Shown: positions 10,659 to 20,859 of the stretch, one piece after another | How positions within the stretch are numbered: position 1 is the stretch's first letter | Layout: each line of letters begins with the position of its first letter | Translations under genes and position numbers: made by a program | Assembly (NCBI GenBank): GCA_022036555.1 | Contig: CM039135.1 | Span: 43,951,312-44,015,311, forward strand | From: Microstegium vimineum | Taxonomy: Eukaryota > Streptophyta > Magnoliopsida > Poales > Poaceae | DNA length: 64,000 nucleotides | Direction of reading: 5' to 3' | The notes under the pieces: generated by a model | Databases searched by the model: none | What the model saw: only the letters and a program-made list of their open reading frames with translations | Told to the model about the DNA's origin: nothing

Positions 10659-12512
10659 ATGTACATGAAGATTGGTGATGGTGGCTCATCTTCCTCCTCC
10701 AAGAAGAAAGAAAAAGAGAAGGAGGAGAAGAAGGACTTGGCACTCAAGGCATCCTCCTCGGAGAAGTACAAGATGCAAGTCATGTATGAGAGCACAAGCG
10801 ATGATGATGATGATGATGATCTCGCTCTTATGATTAAGAAAACAACCAAGATGTTGAAGAAGCTAAGCAAGAATGGAGTCAAGTTTGACTCAAAGAAGAA
10901 GAAATTCTTCACAAGCTCTTCAAGAAAGCCCCTCTCCAAGATGGATTGCTACAATTGTGGAAAACTTGGACACTTGGCTCATGCTTGCCCCGAAGAAAAG
11001 AAAGACAAGTACAAGAACAAGAAAGCTAACAACAAGTTCAAGTACAACAAGGGAAACAAGGTTGAGTCAAGTGATGAGGAGAAGAAGGATGACAAGCCAT
11101 TCAAGAAGAAGAAGAACTTCAACTTCCACAAGAAGAAGAAGAATGGCAAAGCCTACATTGTTGGTGATTGGCTCACCGACATTGAAGACTCAAGTGACTC
11201 ATCCGGAGATGAAAGTGAAGAAGAGAAGGTGGCCGCCTTGGTGATTGGTTCATCTACTCCACCGCCACCACCTCCATCATCTCCGAGCTCATCCTCTACA
11301 CACCTATGCCTCATGGCTAAATGTGACAAAAAGGTACAAAAAGAGGATAGTGATGATGAGGCTAGCTCTAGTGATGATAGTGATGATGAGTTTGAGGCAC
11401 CTTCCTATGATGAGCTAATTGTAATTTGCAATAAATATACTAAGCTCATTAGGAAGTATAAAGGTAAAAGTGAATCACTAGAGAAAGCCAATGATAATTT
11501 GCATGCTAAGCTTGATGACTTGTCTAGTGCTAATGATGAATTGAAGCTTGAGAACAAATCTCTATCATCTAGCACTAGGAAGCTCAAAGCCTCACTCAAG
11601 CAAGCTAATGAGAAACATGATAAGCTTGAGAGGTCAACACAAGAGCTCCATACAAGATACAACTTGCTAAAATATGACTACAACCAAGTTAAAAATGAAC
11701 ATGGCACACTTGTGATAGCTAATGAATTGCTTTCAAATGATCTTGCTACACATGTTGCTATTAACCCGGTTGTTAAGTGTGATATAGCTACTTCTTGTGG
11801 GGACTTGCTTGATGAAGTTGCTAGTGAGCAAAATGCTAAGTGCAAGGGCAAGAAGGTAGTTGAGGCCGATAAGCATGATGACTATGTGAAGATGAGGCAA
11901 GAAAACTCCAAGCTCAAGGAAGAGCTAATCAACCTCAAGGCAAGCAAGCCACTCACTATCAAGTCGGCCAAACAAGATGACAAAGATGCAATGACCTTGA
12001 TCAACTCTCTCAAAGAGGAAAATGCAAAGCTCAAGGTTGAGAAGATCAAGCTTACAAGTGGATTGGAGAAGTTCACCAAGGGTCACAACCTCCAAAGTGA
12101 GCTCTTGATGAACACTATCATGAAGACCGACAAGACCGGCATTGGGTTCAAGGAGAACCAAATCATGAAGTCCAAGGTCAAGATAGAAGCCAAGAACTAT
12201 TACAAGAACAAGGCTATGAGAAGCAACTATGACACACCAAAGCCCAAGCCCAAAAAGTGCTTTGGATGTGGTCAAGAGGGTCATTTTCAATCCCAATGCA
12301 AGACTCCACCTCCCAAGACCTTGCCCAAGCACATAAGGCCTTTCGCTCATGATGCACACTTCATCATCAACAAGGACTCCAAGGGTAGACCTCAAGTTGT
12401 ATTTCTCGGTCCTAAGATGAAGAACAAGCCCAAAGTGCTATGGGTTGCTAAGGAGTTGGTGGACAAGGCTATGGGACCTCGCCAAGTGTGGGTTCCCAAA
12501 CAACAAGCTTAA
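10659..12512 (+). CDS. Copia gag, C-terminal part with two zinc knuckles and long coiled coil
   Basis: An uninterrupted 617-codon frame. First is a Ser/Lys/Glu-rich stretch, then CCHC knuckle one (CYNCGKLGHLAHAC) near residue 97. A charged region with SSDDSDDE follows, then a long predicted coiled coil with many Leu/Lys/Glu heptads. Knuckle two (CFGCGQEGHFQSQC) is near residue 534. Knuckles bind genomic RNA in packaging. It ends in TAA at 12510-12512 in the same frame as the protease ORF, which resumes after a second stop (TAG, 12531-12533). The ATG at 10659 is internal to gag. Confidence 0.8.
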   Translation: MYMKIGDGGSSSSSKKKEKEKEEKKDLALKASSSEKYKMQVMYESTSDDDDDDDLALMIKKTTKMLKKLSKNGVKFDSKKKKFFTSSSRKPLSKMDCYNCGKLGHLAHACPEEKKDKYKNKKANNKFKYNKGNKVESSDEEKKDDKPFKKKKNFNFHKKKKNGKAYIVGDWLTDIEDSSDSSGDESEEEKVAALVIGSSTPPPPPPSSPSSSSTHLCLMAKCDKKVQKEDSDDEASSSDDSDDEFEAPSYDELIVICNKYTKLIRKYKGKSESLEKANDNLHAKLDDLSSANDELKLENKSLSSSTRKLKASLKQANEKHDKLERSTQELHTRYNLLKYDYNQVKNEHGTLVIANELLSNDLATHVAINPVVKCDIATSCGDLLDEVASEQNAKCKGKKVVEADKHDDYVKMRQENSKLKEELINLKASKPLTIKSAKQDDKDAMTLINSLKEENAKLKVEKIKLTSGLEKFTKGHNLQSELLMNTIMKTDKTGIGFKENQIMKSKVKIEAKNYYKNKAMRSNYDTPKPKPKKCFGCGQEGHFQSQCKTPPPKTLPKHIRPFAHDAHFIINKDSKGRPQVVFLGPKMKNKPKVLWVAKELVDKAMGPRQVWVPKQQA

Positions 12513-12533
12513 CTCCAAGTTGCTTGTGTGTAG

Positions 12534-13613
12534 GTGAACTACAAGACCGGTGGAAGTCATTGGGTGATTGATAGTGGATGCACTCAACATATGACCGGTG
12601 ACTCCTGGATGTTCACCACATTTGAGGAAGATTGTGAAAGGCAAGACAAGATTACCTTTGGGGACAATTCAAAAGGCAAAGTGCAAGGTCTAGGCAAAGT
12701 GGCAATCTCAAATGATCAATCAATATCAAATGTCTTGCTAGTACAATCATTGAGCTTCAACTTGCTATCGGTGGGACAACTATGTGATCTTGGTTTCCAT
12801 TGTCTCTTCACTCCAAATGAGGTAGTTGTGTCCAAGATTGAAGATTCATCATTGATATTCAAAGGGTTTTGGCACAACAATCTCTACCTAGTGGACTTCA
12901 CCTCAAATGAGTCTAGTTTGCAAACATGTCTATTCTCCAAGAGTTCTTTGGGTTGGCTATGGCATAGAAGATTAGCACATGTGGGAATGTCAACTTTGAA
13001 GAAGCTTGTCAAGAAGGAATTGGTTAGAGGTGTGAAGGATGTGGTGTTTGAGAAGGACAAACTTTGTAGTGCATGTCAAGCCGGCAAGCAAGTGGCAAAC
13101 ACTCATCCAACCAAAGCTTTCATGTCAACCTCAAGAGTACTAGAGCTACTCCACATGGATCTATTTGGACCTACCACCTATGCTAGCCTTGGTGGCAATC
13201 TCTTTTGCTTGGTGGTAGTTGATGACTACTCTAGATACACTTGGGTGTTCTTTCTTCAAGACAAGGGAGAAACTCAATCAATATTCAAGAAGATTGCAAC
13301 TAGAGCCTAAAATGAGTTTGATGTGAAGATCAAGAAGATAAGAAGTGACAATGGGACCGAGTTTGTGAACACCAAGATTGAAGACTATTGTGATGAAGTT
13401 GGGATCAAGCATGAAGTATCCGCCACCTATACTCCTCAACAAAATGGTGTAGTAGAGAGGAAGAACCGGACACTTATCACTCTTGCAAGATCAATGCTTG
13501 ATGAATACAACACCCCGAGAAGTTTTGGGCCGAAGCAATCAACACCGCATGCTATGCGTCCAACCAACTATTCGTCCAAAGGCTTCTCAAGAAGACCCCC
13601 TATGAGCTTGTGA
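12534..13613 (+). pseudogene. Copia pol: protease, GAG-pre-integrase and integrase core
   Basis: Aspartic protease motif IDSGCTQHMTG (D13-S14-G15 from the ATG at 12534) comes first. The GAG-pre-integrase zinc region (WHRRLAHVGM...CSACQAGK) follows, then the integrase core: D in LLHMDLFGP, D in IRSDNGTEF, E in QNGVVERKN. A TAA near 13308, where Gln (CAA) is expected, splits it into 12534-13310 and 13323-13613. Near 13523-13526 a T run one base short shifts the frame before the integrase C-terminus. All catalytic residues are present, but the ORF is broken twice. Confidence 0.88.
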
Positions 13614-14143
13614 ATGGGAAGAAACCGGATATATCCTTTTTCCGAGTGTTTGGTTGCAAAGTATACATCTACAAGAAGCGCCAACACTTGGGCAAGTTCC
13701 AAAGAAGATGTGACATTGGTTTCTTAGTTGGATATTTACTTAAATCCAAGGCATACCGTGTATTTAACAAAGCCACCGGCTTAGTTGAAGAAACGTATGA
13801 CTTGGAGTTTGATGAAACTAATGGCTCTCATGAAGAGCATGAAAATCTTGATGATGTAGGTGATGAACCCTTGAGGGAGGCAATGAAGAATATGCCAATT
13901 GGTGCTATCAACCCGCAAGAGGTGGAAGAAGTTGAAGATGAAGCAAATCAAGATCCTTCTCCACCCCACACGCCTCAAGTTGATGAAGGAGACCAAGTGA
14001 GGGAAGCTCAAGAAGATACTCACATTCCTCAAGATCAAGCTGAGGCCGAAGCAAGCAATGTTGAAGCACCACAACCTCCTCCCAAGAGATTAATAGAAGA
14101 TCTACACCTATGCTTCAAGCTCATCCACAAGACCTCATCATAG
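13610..14143 (+). pseudogene. Copia integrase C-terminal and integrase-RT linker
   Basis: It starts inside the conserved NGKKPDISFFRVFGCKVYIYKK segment of Copia integrases and continues to the DLEFDE motif. An acidic, Pro/Gln-rich linker to the reverse transcriptase follows. A frameshift near 14085-14110 separates it from the RT frame. The ATG at 13610 is internal. Confidence 0.8.
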
Positions 14144-15281
14144 GGAGTCCATCAAGGGGGGTAAAAACTCGATCTAAACTTGCTTCTTATGTTGAACATC
14201 ACTCCTTTGTTTCCTTTGTTGAGACTTCTAGTGTGGAGGATGCACTTGCGGATCCGGATTGGGTGAACGCCATGCACGAAGAGTTGAACAACTTCACCCG
14301 GAACGAAGTGTGGACACTAGTAGAAAAGCCCAAAGGAGCAAGAATCATTGGCACCAAGTGGGTGTTTAGGAACAAGCAAGATGATCAAGGCGTGGTTGTG
14401 AGAAACAAGGCAAGATTGGTGGCAAAAGGGTTCTCCCAAGTTGAAGGATTGGATTTTGGGGAGACCTTTGCACCGGTTGCAAGACTAGAAGCCATTCGTA
14501 TCCTTTTGGCATATGCTTCACATCACAAAATGAAACTTTTTCAAATGGATGTGAAGAGTGCCTTTCTAAATGGTTTCATTAATGAACTTGTCTTTGTCTC
14601 ACAACCTCCCGGGTTTGAAGACCCAAATTGTCCTAATCATGTGTATAGGTTGTCCAAGGCACTCTATGGATTGAAGCAAGCTCCTAGAGCTTGGTATGAG
14701 AGGCTAAGGGATTTCCTACTCAAGAAGGGCTTCAAGATCGGGAAAGTGGATACCACACTTTCACCAAGGTGCTAGATGGAGAGATCTTTATTTGCCAAGT
14801 ATATGTCGATGACATTATATTTGGATCAACAAACCAAGGTCATAGCAAGGAATTTGGTGCATTGATGTCCAAGGAGTTCGAGATGTCAATGATTGGCGAG
14901 CTAACCTTCTTCCTTGGCTTCCAAGTGAAGCAATTGAGGGAGGGCACCTTCATATCTCAAGAGAAGTACACTTATGATGTGCTCAAGAAATTCAAGATGG
15001 AAGATTGCAAGCCAATCAAAACACCTATGCCTACTAATGGGCATCTCGATCTCGATGAGGGAGGTAAACCGATCGACCAAACTCTCTATCGTTCTATGAT
15101 CGGTAGTTTACTTTACCTCACCGCTTCTAGGCCGGATATCATGTTTAGTGTGTGTATGTGTGCTAGGTTTCAAGCAAACCCTAAGGAGTCGCATCTTTGT
15201 GCGGTTAAAAGAATCCTTAGGTACTTAAGGCACACCCTAGCATGGGTCTTTGGTATCCCAAAGGAGCTCCCTTCCAACTAG
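14110..15281 (+). pseudogene. Copia reverse transcriptase
   Basis: The N-terminal half (14110-14775) has the ARLVAKGFSQVEGLDFGETF, MDVKSAFLNG and ALYGLKQAPRAWYERL blocks of Copia RT. The catalytic QVYVDDIIFG block is in the next frame at 14769-15281. A T run one base short near 14759-14761 causes the shift. The thumb and connection (TASRPDIMFSVCMCARFQ) follow to about 15240, where another frameshift precedes RNase H. The RT would copy element RNA to cDNA; it is not functional here. Confidence 0.88.
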
Positions 15282-15760
15282 TTGGCTATTCTGATTCAGA
15301 TTACGTCGGGTGTAAGGTTGATAGGAAGAGTACCTCCGGCGGGTGCCACATGCTAGGAAGATCACTTGTTTCTTGGTCCTCTAAGAAGCAAAATAGTGTG
15401 GCATTGTCAACCGCCGAGGCGGAATACATTGCCATGGGAGCAAGTTGTGCACAAATCTTATATATGACCCAAACACTCTTTGATTATGGCGTGTTTTTAA
15501 AAGAAGTTCCACTTTTGTGTGATAATGAAAGCGCCGTAAAGCTTGCAAACAACCCGGTTCAACACTCTCGCACCAAGCACATAGATATTCGCCATCACTT
15601 TCTTAGAGATCATGTGGCTAGGAAAGTCATCACACTAGTTGGAGTTAAGAGCGAAGAGCAATTGGCGGATATCTTCACTAAACCACTCGATGAAATAACC
15701 TTTTGTAGGTTGAGAAGCGAGTTAAATGTGCTTGATCACTCTAATTTCACTAAAAGATGA
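15242..15760 (+). pseudogene. Copia RNase H domain, end of pol
   Basis: It contains GYSDSDYVGCKVDRKSTSGG, SWSSKKQNSVALSTAEAEYIA (catalytic Asp and Glu) and CDNESAVKLANNPVQHSRTKH. It ends with EEQLADIFTKPL and TFCRLRSELNVL, the normal end of Copia pol. The domain is complete but out of frame with the RT. Confidence 0.88.
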
Positions 15761-17395
15761 GCTTGTGTGAACCATGCATGCATATGTAATATAACATGTT
15801 TAATATGGTAATGCACATAGGCTTGGCTAACGCGGTTAAGATAACCGCCCTCAAAGCGTGTGACAAAGCTTAACCGCGGTTTAAACTTGCAAGCAACCTA
15901 GATTCAAATTTCATAATTGCATAGCATATGGATGTGTGTTGTTTGCCATTTTCTTTTCGGTTAAGTTTTTTGAGCATCCTCTATGTTAGTCCACTTAGGG
16001 GGAGCATTCCAAGCTCAAGTCACTTCAATACCCCTCTTGTGGCCATATGATGACTCCTTGGCGCTTCCATTTGAATATTTTGAGCTAAAAAATTAAATTT
16101 AAGCCTATGGCAAACTAATTGAAAATGAGTGTTTGAGAGATGGTTCTCATATCAAGTCCAATCAAGTGTTATTTGGATCTTATTGGGATTGGAACTTGGT
16201 TGGGAGAAAGCCGCAAAAAGAAAATTTGAAAAATTCTATTTTTAAGGCGTCGAACGCTGCCGACGGACGCTCGGTGTCAATTGCCTCAGCGTCCGTCACG
16301 ATCGTCCGGAGATTAAAGTTGCCCGCTAACAGGGCGACGGACGCTCTCCCAAGCGTCCTTCGCGGAGCGTCCGTCGCGGTCAATGCGATTGGGCGTTTCA
16401 AATCTGTCCTGGAAGCCCGACGGACGATGCCGTCGGACGCTCCCCGAGCGTCCGTCGCATACCGACGGAGCGTCCGTCGCAAACTTAACGGCGATTTTTT
16501 TTAAAACCCCGACTTCTTCTCTGTTTCTCCCGATACGATCTCCGTCCGCCGCCGCGTCGTATCAAACCCTAGCCGCCGTTTTTTTCGCCGCCGTCTCTCC
16601 CAACACCGCCGCCTGCTCACCCTGCGCCGCCGTGCTCTTTCACCCTGCGCCGCCGCACTCCTCCATCCAGCGCCCCCATCCCTACTCTACACCGCCTTTC
16701 TTCCCTCTGCCGCCGTGCCCAGCGCCAGAGCCCTTCTCCACAAGCCCCCTCTGATCCTCTGCGAGATTCAAAACCGTGGAGGACTCTGTTTGTCGAGGAA
16801 GCTTCTCTCCAAGGCTCTGTTGGTCAATTGATCACATTAGGGTGCAAAGGTGAAATTCAATTTCAATTCAACCCCTGCGTCTCTCTCTCTGGTTTGCAAA
16901 TCATTTCATCCATTCTCTATCACCTTGCCAACCCTAAACCCCTCTCTATGCCTTGATTAGTTTGCGGACTGCGGATTGCGGATTACGGTTGATTGATCGG
17001 GGAATCTCACCTCTTCTCCCTCTTTGGCTAGGGTCCGAGGTATGGTTCCTTATTGGAAATTGCGATCTATCCTTACCTTCTTTCATTCTTCCATAGACCC
17101 TCACCTCTAGTTATATGCTTATGGTATATCCTATCTATTTCTCACGAGCAGGGTCAGTTGATCTGAGAATCAGAGGGTCAGCAGGCAGTGTCAGTGAACT
17201 CGGGGCAAAGCCCGCGAGTACGGATCGAGGCAAAGCCTCGCGAGGATAGTCCAGGGCTGGCGTGCCACTCTTTCAGCTGTTTGGTTCTGTGGTCTGTCAG
17301 AGGCTCTTTGTCAGTGGTGTCAGTGACAGTTGGGGCAGTGAGTTGTTAGCTTATTGAGTATTCCTGTCAGCGGATTGATTGCAAGAGGTTGAAAT
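15761..17395 (+). promoter_or_regulatory. Pol-env spacer with a putative internal promoter
   Basis: 1.6 kb without a supported gene. At about 16243-16497 it carries the same bidirectional CGTCCGTCG / CGACGGACGC motif array as the LTR U3. A TTTAAAA at about 16499-16505 and a pyrimidine-rich leader-like stretch to about 16760 follow. The order motif array, AT box, leader mirrors the LTR. This suggests that the env-like gene has its own promoter, but no transcript evidence is available here. Confidence 0.45.
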
Positions 17396-19757
17396 ATGGC
17401 AAGGACAAAGAACGCAGGTCCCGTTCCCGGTAGTGGTGGTGACTCTCCACCTCCACCGCGTCCACCCACTGACCGGGGAAAGGGAAAGCAAAAGGTCATC
17501 TCTCGGAAGCGCAAGAGGCCAGCGATGGATCCAGATTCAGCAGCCGCTCTAGCAGTGGCAGAGGCAGCTGAGTTACCGGAGCGAGGAGGACGTTGCGCCG
17601 GCTTGAGGCTCTCGCCTCGCCGTGGAGCGCGTCGTGAGTCCCCTCCACCTCCAGAGTCAGAGCCCGTCGAGGCTACAGAGGCACCAGAGACAGAGCCAGT
17701 CCCAGCGACTGAGCCGACAGAGGCCGCGGACCATTCTTCCATTGGGGAGCTGATGAGCCGACGTGTTACCCGTTCCCGAGGCTCAGGTGCACCACCCAGC
17801 CCTCCAGGACCCCGGCTCCCAGACCCCGTGAGGCACCAGGTTCATGCACTTACAGCGAAGCAAGTTCAGCTGCTTCGGTTCGTTGACTTCCAGTCCTGGT
17901 TCCCACCTCAGAGGGACCCCCGTGCCGGATGAGAGTTCTATACTACAGTGCACGAGGATTTCTACAGAGCCTATATAGACACTGATGCTCCTCTCAGGGC
18001 CCACAGGGTGTGCCCATCGGATCATATAGAGGGGATCGATGGTCCAGAGATCCTACAACACCTTCAGTATATCCAGGGTCTGACAGATCTGATGGGTCGC
18101 TCAGGGGCATATCAGAAGGATTGGGTATATCAGTTCTACGCCTCTCTGTGGATCTCACCTGATCACGAGTTCCTCCACTTCGGATTTCAGGGACGTGATT
18201 TCAGGGTTACGGCAGCACGCTTCAGAGAGCTCTTTCACCTAGAGTCCTCACCTACCAGGATCCACAGTCTTTGCTATGGGGATCAGGAGGCCCCTCGCCG
18301 ACCTCACGATGGTATAGTGCCATCCACGGACTTCGTGAGGCCGTGTTTTCAGCAGCCGTTCACTGAGGGTTCGAGCCGTACGCCACGTGACCTTACTCCT
18401 TTGGCTCGGATCCTCCACGAGGTACTCAGACGGACTATCCTCCCTCGGATTGGAGCCCGAGATACGATCACTCGCCTACAGCTGTGGCTCCTTGCCCATA
18501 TTGTCAGGAAGGAGAAGTTCGACCTCTGGGATTTGATAGTGAGTGAGCTCGAGGATATTATAGCTGCTGGGTTCAGGGGTCATTGGCAGCTACAGTTTGC
18601 TCATTGGATCTCTTATTTAATAGTTGCCAAGACTGGGTCAGGTGTCATGAGAGTCACCCTTACGAGGTCAGCTACAGAGTTCCCAGTCTATTCGATGAGT
18701 CAGCTTGTGGCACATGGGCAGTTGCCTCGCCCCAGCAGAGCCTACAGACTAGGCATTAGGCAGGCCGGTGTGCCACCTCAGTCAGCCGAGGTCACAGATG
18801 CTACAGTGGAGCAGATTGCTCAGGCAGAGCTGGCAGACTTAGATGCAGAGATAGATACAGCTGCCGAGACAGTCTTTAGAGAGGATCTCGACTCCGACAG
18901 CTCTGACGAGGACTACCAGCCCGTGCGTGAGTATACACCGATGACCCATGACCACGAGGTAGGAGGGTCAGGCGCAGCCGCAGCAGCTCCAGCTCCAGGC
19001 TCCAGTTCCTCAGAGGCCACCTTGCTCACTATTCTATCGAGGATGCAGGAGGAGCAGTCTCGCCAGGCAGAGGAGCAGAGGCGACAGGCTGTAGACTTAC
19101 GAAGGCTCACTGAGCAGCAGCTGGCAGCTCAGGCACAAACACAGGCTAGGCAGGATGAGCTCCAGCGCCAGTTCCTAGCCTATCAGCCGCAGTAGGCAGA
19201 GATTCAGAAGACTCAGACACTGCTACTTGAGCGTCTTCTGGCCTCTAGCTCCGGCAGACCTCCACGTCATAGTTTCAGTTGCCCGGCGTATCACAGCAAC
19301 AGCAGTTCACCTCTCCTCCACAGCAGCCTCCAGTAGTTGTGGTTCTGACTCCAGCGTTACCGTCCGGAGGACAGCAGAGTCAGGCACCAGCTACCCCTCC
19401 CTTCCAGGCACCAGTCTCTCCTGAGTACCAGACTCCGAGGACCCAGGTGTCCTCTTGGATAGCTTCACCCGGAGAGTTCCAGACAGGATTCACTCCTACC
19501 CGGGGAACTACCTTAGCAGAGGCCTCGAGAGATCTGTCAGCGTCTTATCTGGAAATCACAGGAGAAGACTCCCCAGGAGCAGCTTAGCCAGTCACACTAG
19601 CTCCAGAGACTGCAGTCGATCCTCCGGCGACGGGCACCCACATGTCTTCAGTTGCCTCGTCGGAGATCGCTCCTGAGCAGTCAGCATAGACAATCACTAC
19701 TCCTCCAGCTGCAGTTCAGACGGATGCCATATCCGACAATCCTTTGAGAATATCATG
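17396..19757 (+). pseudogene. Env-like (putative plant transposon protein) ORF of the SIRE-type element
   Basis: The frames 17396-17932 and 17948-19195 are in phase and separated by one TGA (17930-17932), best explained by CGA to TGA. Joined, they give about 600 residues. The N-terminus begins MARTKNAG with a basic KGKQKVISRKRKRP patch and a Pro/Glu-rich region. The middle, from HEDFYRAYIDTD, is the putative plant transposon domain. The end is a Gln/Arg/Glu-rich coiled coil. A second C-to-T type stop (TAG, 19193-19195) and a frameshift lead to a Pro/Ser/Gln tail readable to about 19757. No clear transmembrane helix or signal peptide is seen, so 'envelope' refers to position only. Confidence 0.65.
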
Positions 19758-19928
19758 AGGTACTGCTTTTTCATTCATATCTATGAGTACCATATTTTGT
19801 GATTTGGCTTGGGTGAGCAAGTATGCTTCATTACAATTTCACTAACCCTTGCTCAACCATTCCAAGTCACCTTTGAATCTTAACCATAACTCTTATCCAT
19901 ACTCGAGGATCTATTGTCGTCAATCACC

Positions 19929-19942
19929 AAAAAGGGGGAGAT
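19929..19942 (+). other. Polypurine tract of the Copia element
   Basis: AAAAAGGGGGAGAT abuts the 3' LTR start TGAAGAATC and would prime plus-strand DNA synthesis. Confidence 0.8.
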
Positions 19943-20717
19943 TGAAGAATCATTGCCCTAGTTGGTTTCAGCGATTAACGCAAATTAGAGATTATTATGG
20001 CTAACGTGTGTTTTGCAGAGGCTATGCGTAGCTTAGCCATAGAGATCGATAAGAATGGACTCTAATGGTCATCACTTAGCCCCCAAGATGGATATCGTTT
20101 CGGATTTCAAGGAGACATGATGAAGACCCTAGAATGATAGGCTAAGTGCCATAAGGAGATGAAGGGCACTTAGAAATAGATAGGGCTTCTCTTTTTACCT
20201 TTGACCGTACTATTAAGAGGGGTTGAGATTAGTAGCTTGTCTTAGGAAAGCTTCATGACTTAGGTGTGGTGCACACTTGACTTCCTTAGCTCTAAGCAAG
20301 CCTATGGTGACCGTAAGATAGCCTAGAACAACTTCCATATTCTTCGCGACGAAAAACGAAGTTGTTAAAACTGTTTTCTGGGCGTCGGACGCTCCTGGCA
20401 GGGGCGTCGGACGCTCCTGGCAGGGGCGTCGAACGCTGTCCGTCGGCGTCGGACAGAGGCGTCGGACGCTGGGTGGTTGAGTCCACAACGTCCGTCGACC
20501 TTCCAGAGGGGATGTTTTCTGGCTAAGTTTCTCAGGGTCCGTCGGACGCTGTCCGACGGCCAGGCGTCGGACGCTGGGAAAAGCGTCCGTCGACCTTCCA
20601 GAGAGGGTGTTTTTTCAACCCTAGCCAGAGCAAAGCGCCGGACGCTGGGAATGAGCGTCCGTCGCCCAGTGACGTAGCGTCCGTTGCTGGGAACAGTGTG
20701 TCAGAACTAGCCGTTAG
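19943..20717 (+). repeat. Truncated 3' LTR of the Copia element
   Basis: It matches 8474 to about 9235 closely and then stops inside U3, losing the TATA region, R and U5. It has one extra tandem copy of a 22-bp unit containing GCGTCGGACGCTCCTGGCA (20379-20424) compared with the 5' LTR. Beyond about 20717 the sequence is Tat 3' region. Confidence 0.88.
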
Positions 20718-20859
20718 GAGGCCCTAGAGACTGGTCAGGTTCTTCGTGGGCTCGAGCCTTTTCCGCTGCGAGCTCTGCCAGAACGGGCACAGGACTTAGT
20801 CAAAACCAAAAATTAGGGGAAGGGTCAAGACCAGGCAAGCTCAAAAGCACTTCCCAAAA

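Larger units (their letters stand above)
8474..20717 (+). mobile_element. Ty1/Copia retrotransposon, SIRE/Maximus type with env-like ORF; 3' LTR truncated
   Basis: Inserted in the Tat element just after its integrase. Order is LTR, PBS for initiator Met tRNA, gag with two zinc knuckles, protease, integrase, RT, RNase H, a long spacer, an env-like ORF, a polypurine tract and a partial LTR. The Copia order (integrase before RT) and the large env-like ORF after pol point to the SIRE/Maximus clade. The left flank is ACTTG (8469-8473). The right LTR stops after about 775 bp, so its target duplication is gone. Gag and pol carry several frameshifts and one nonsense codon. Confidence 0.9.
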
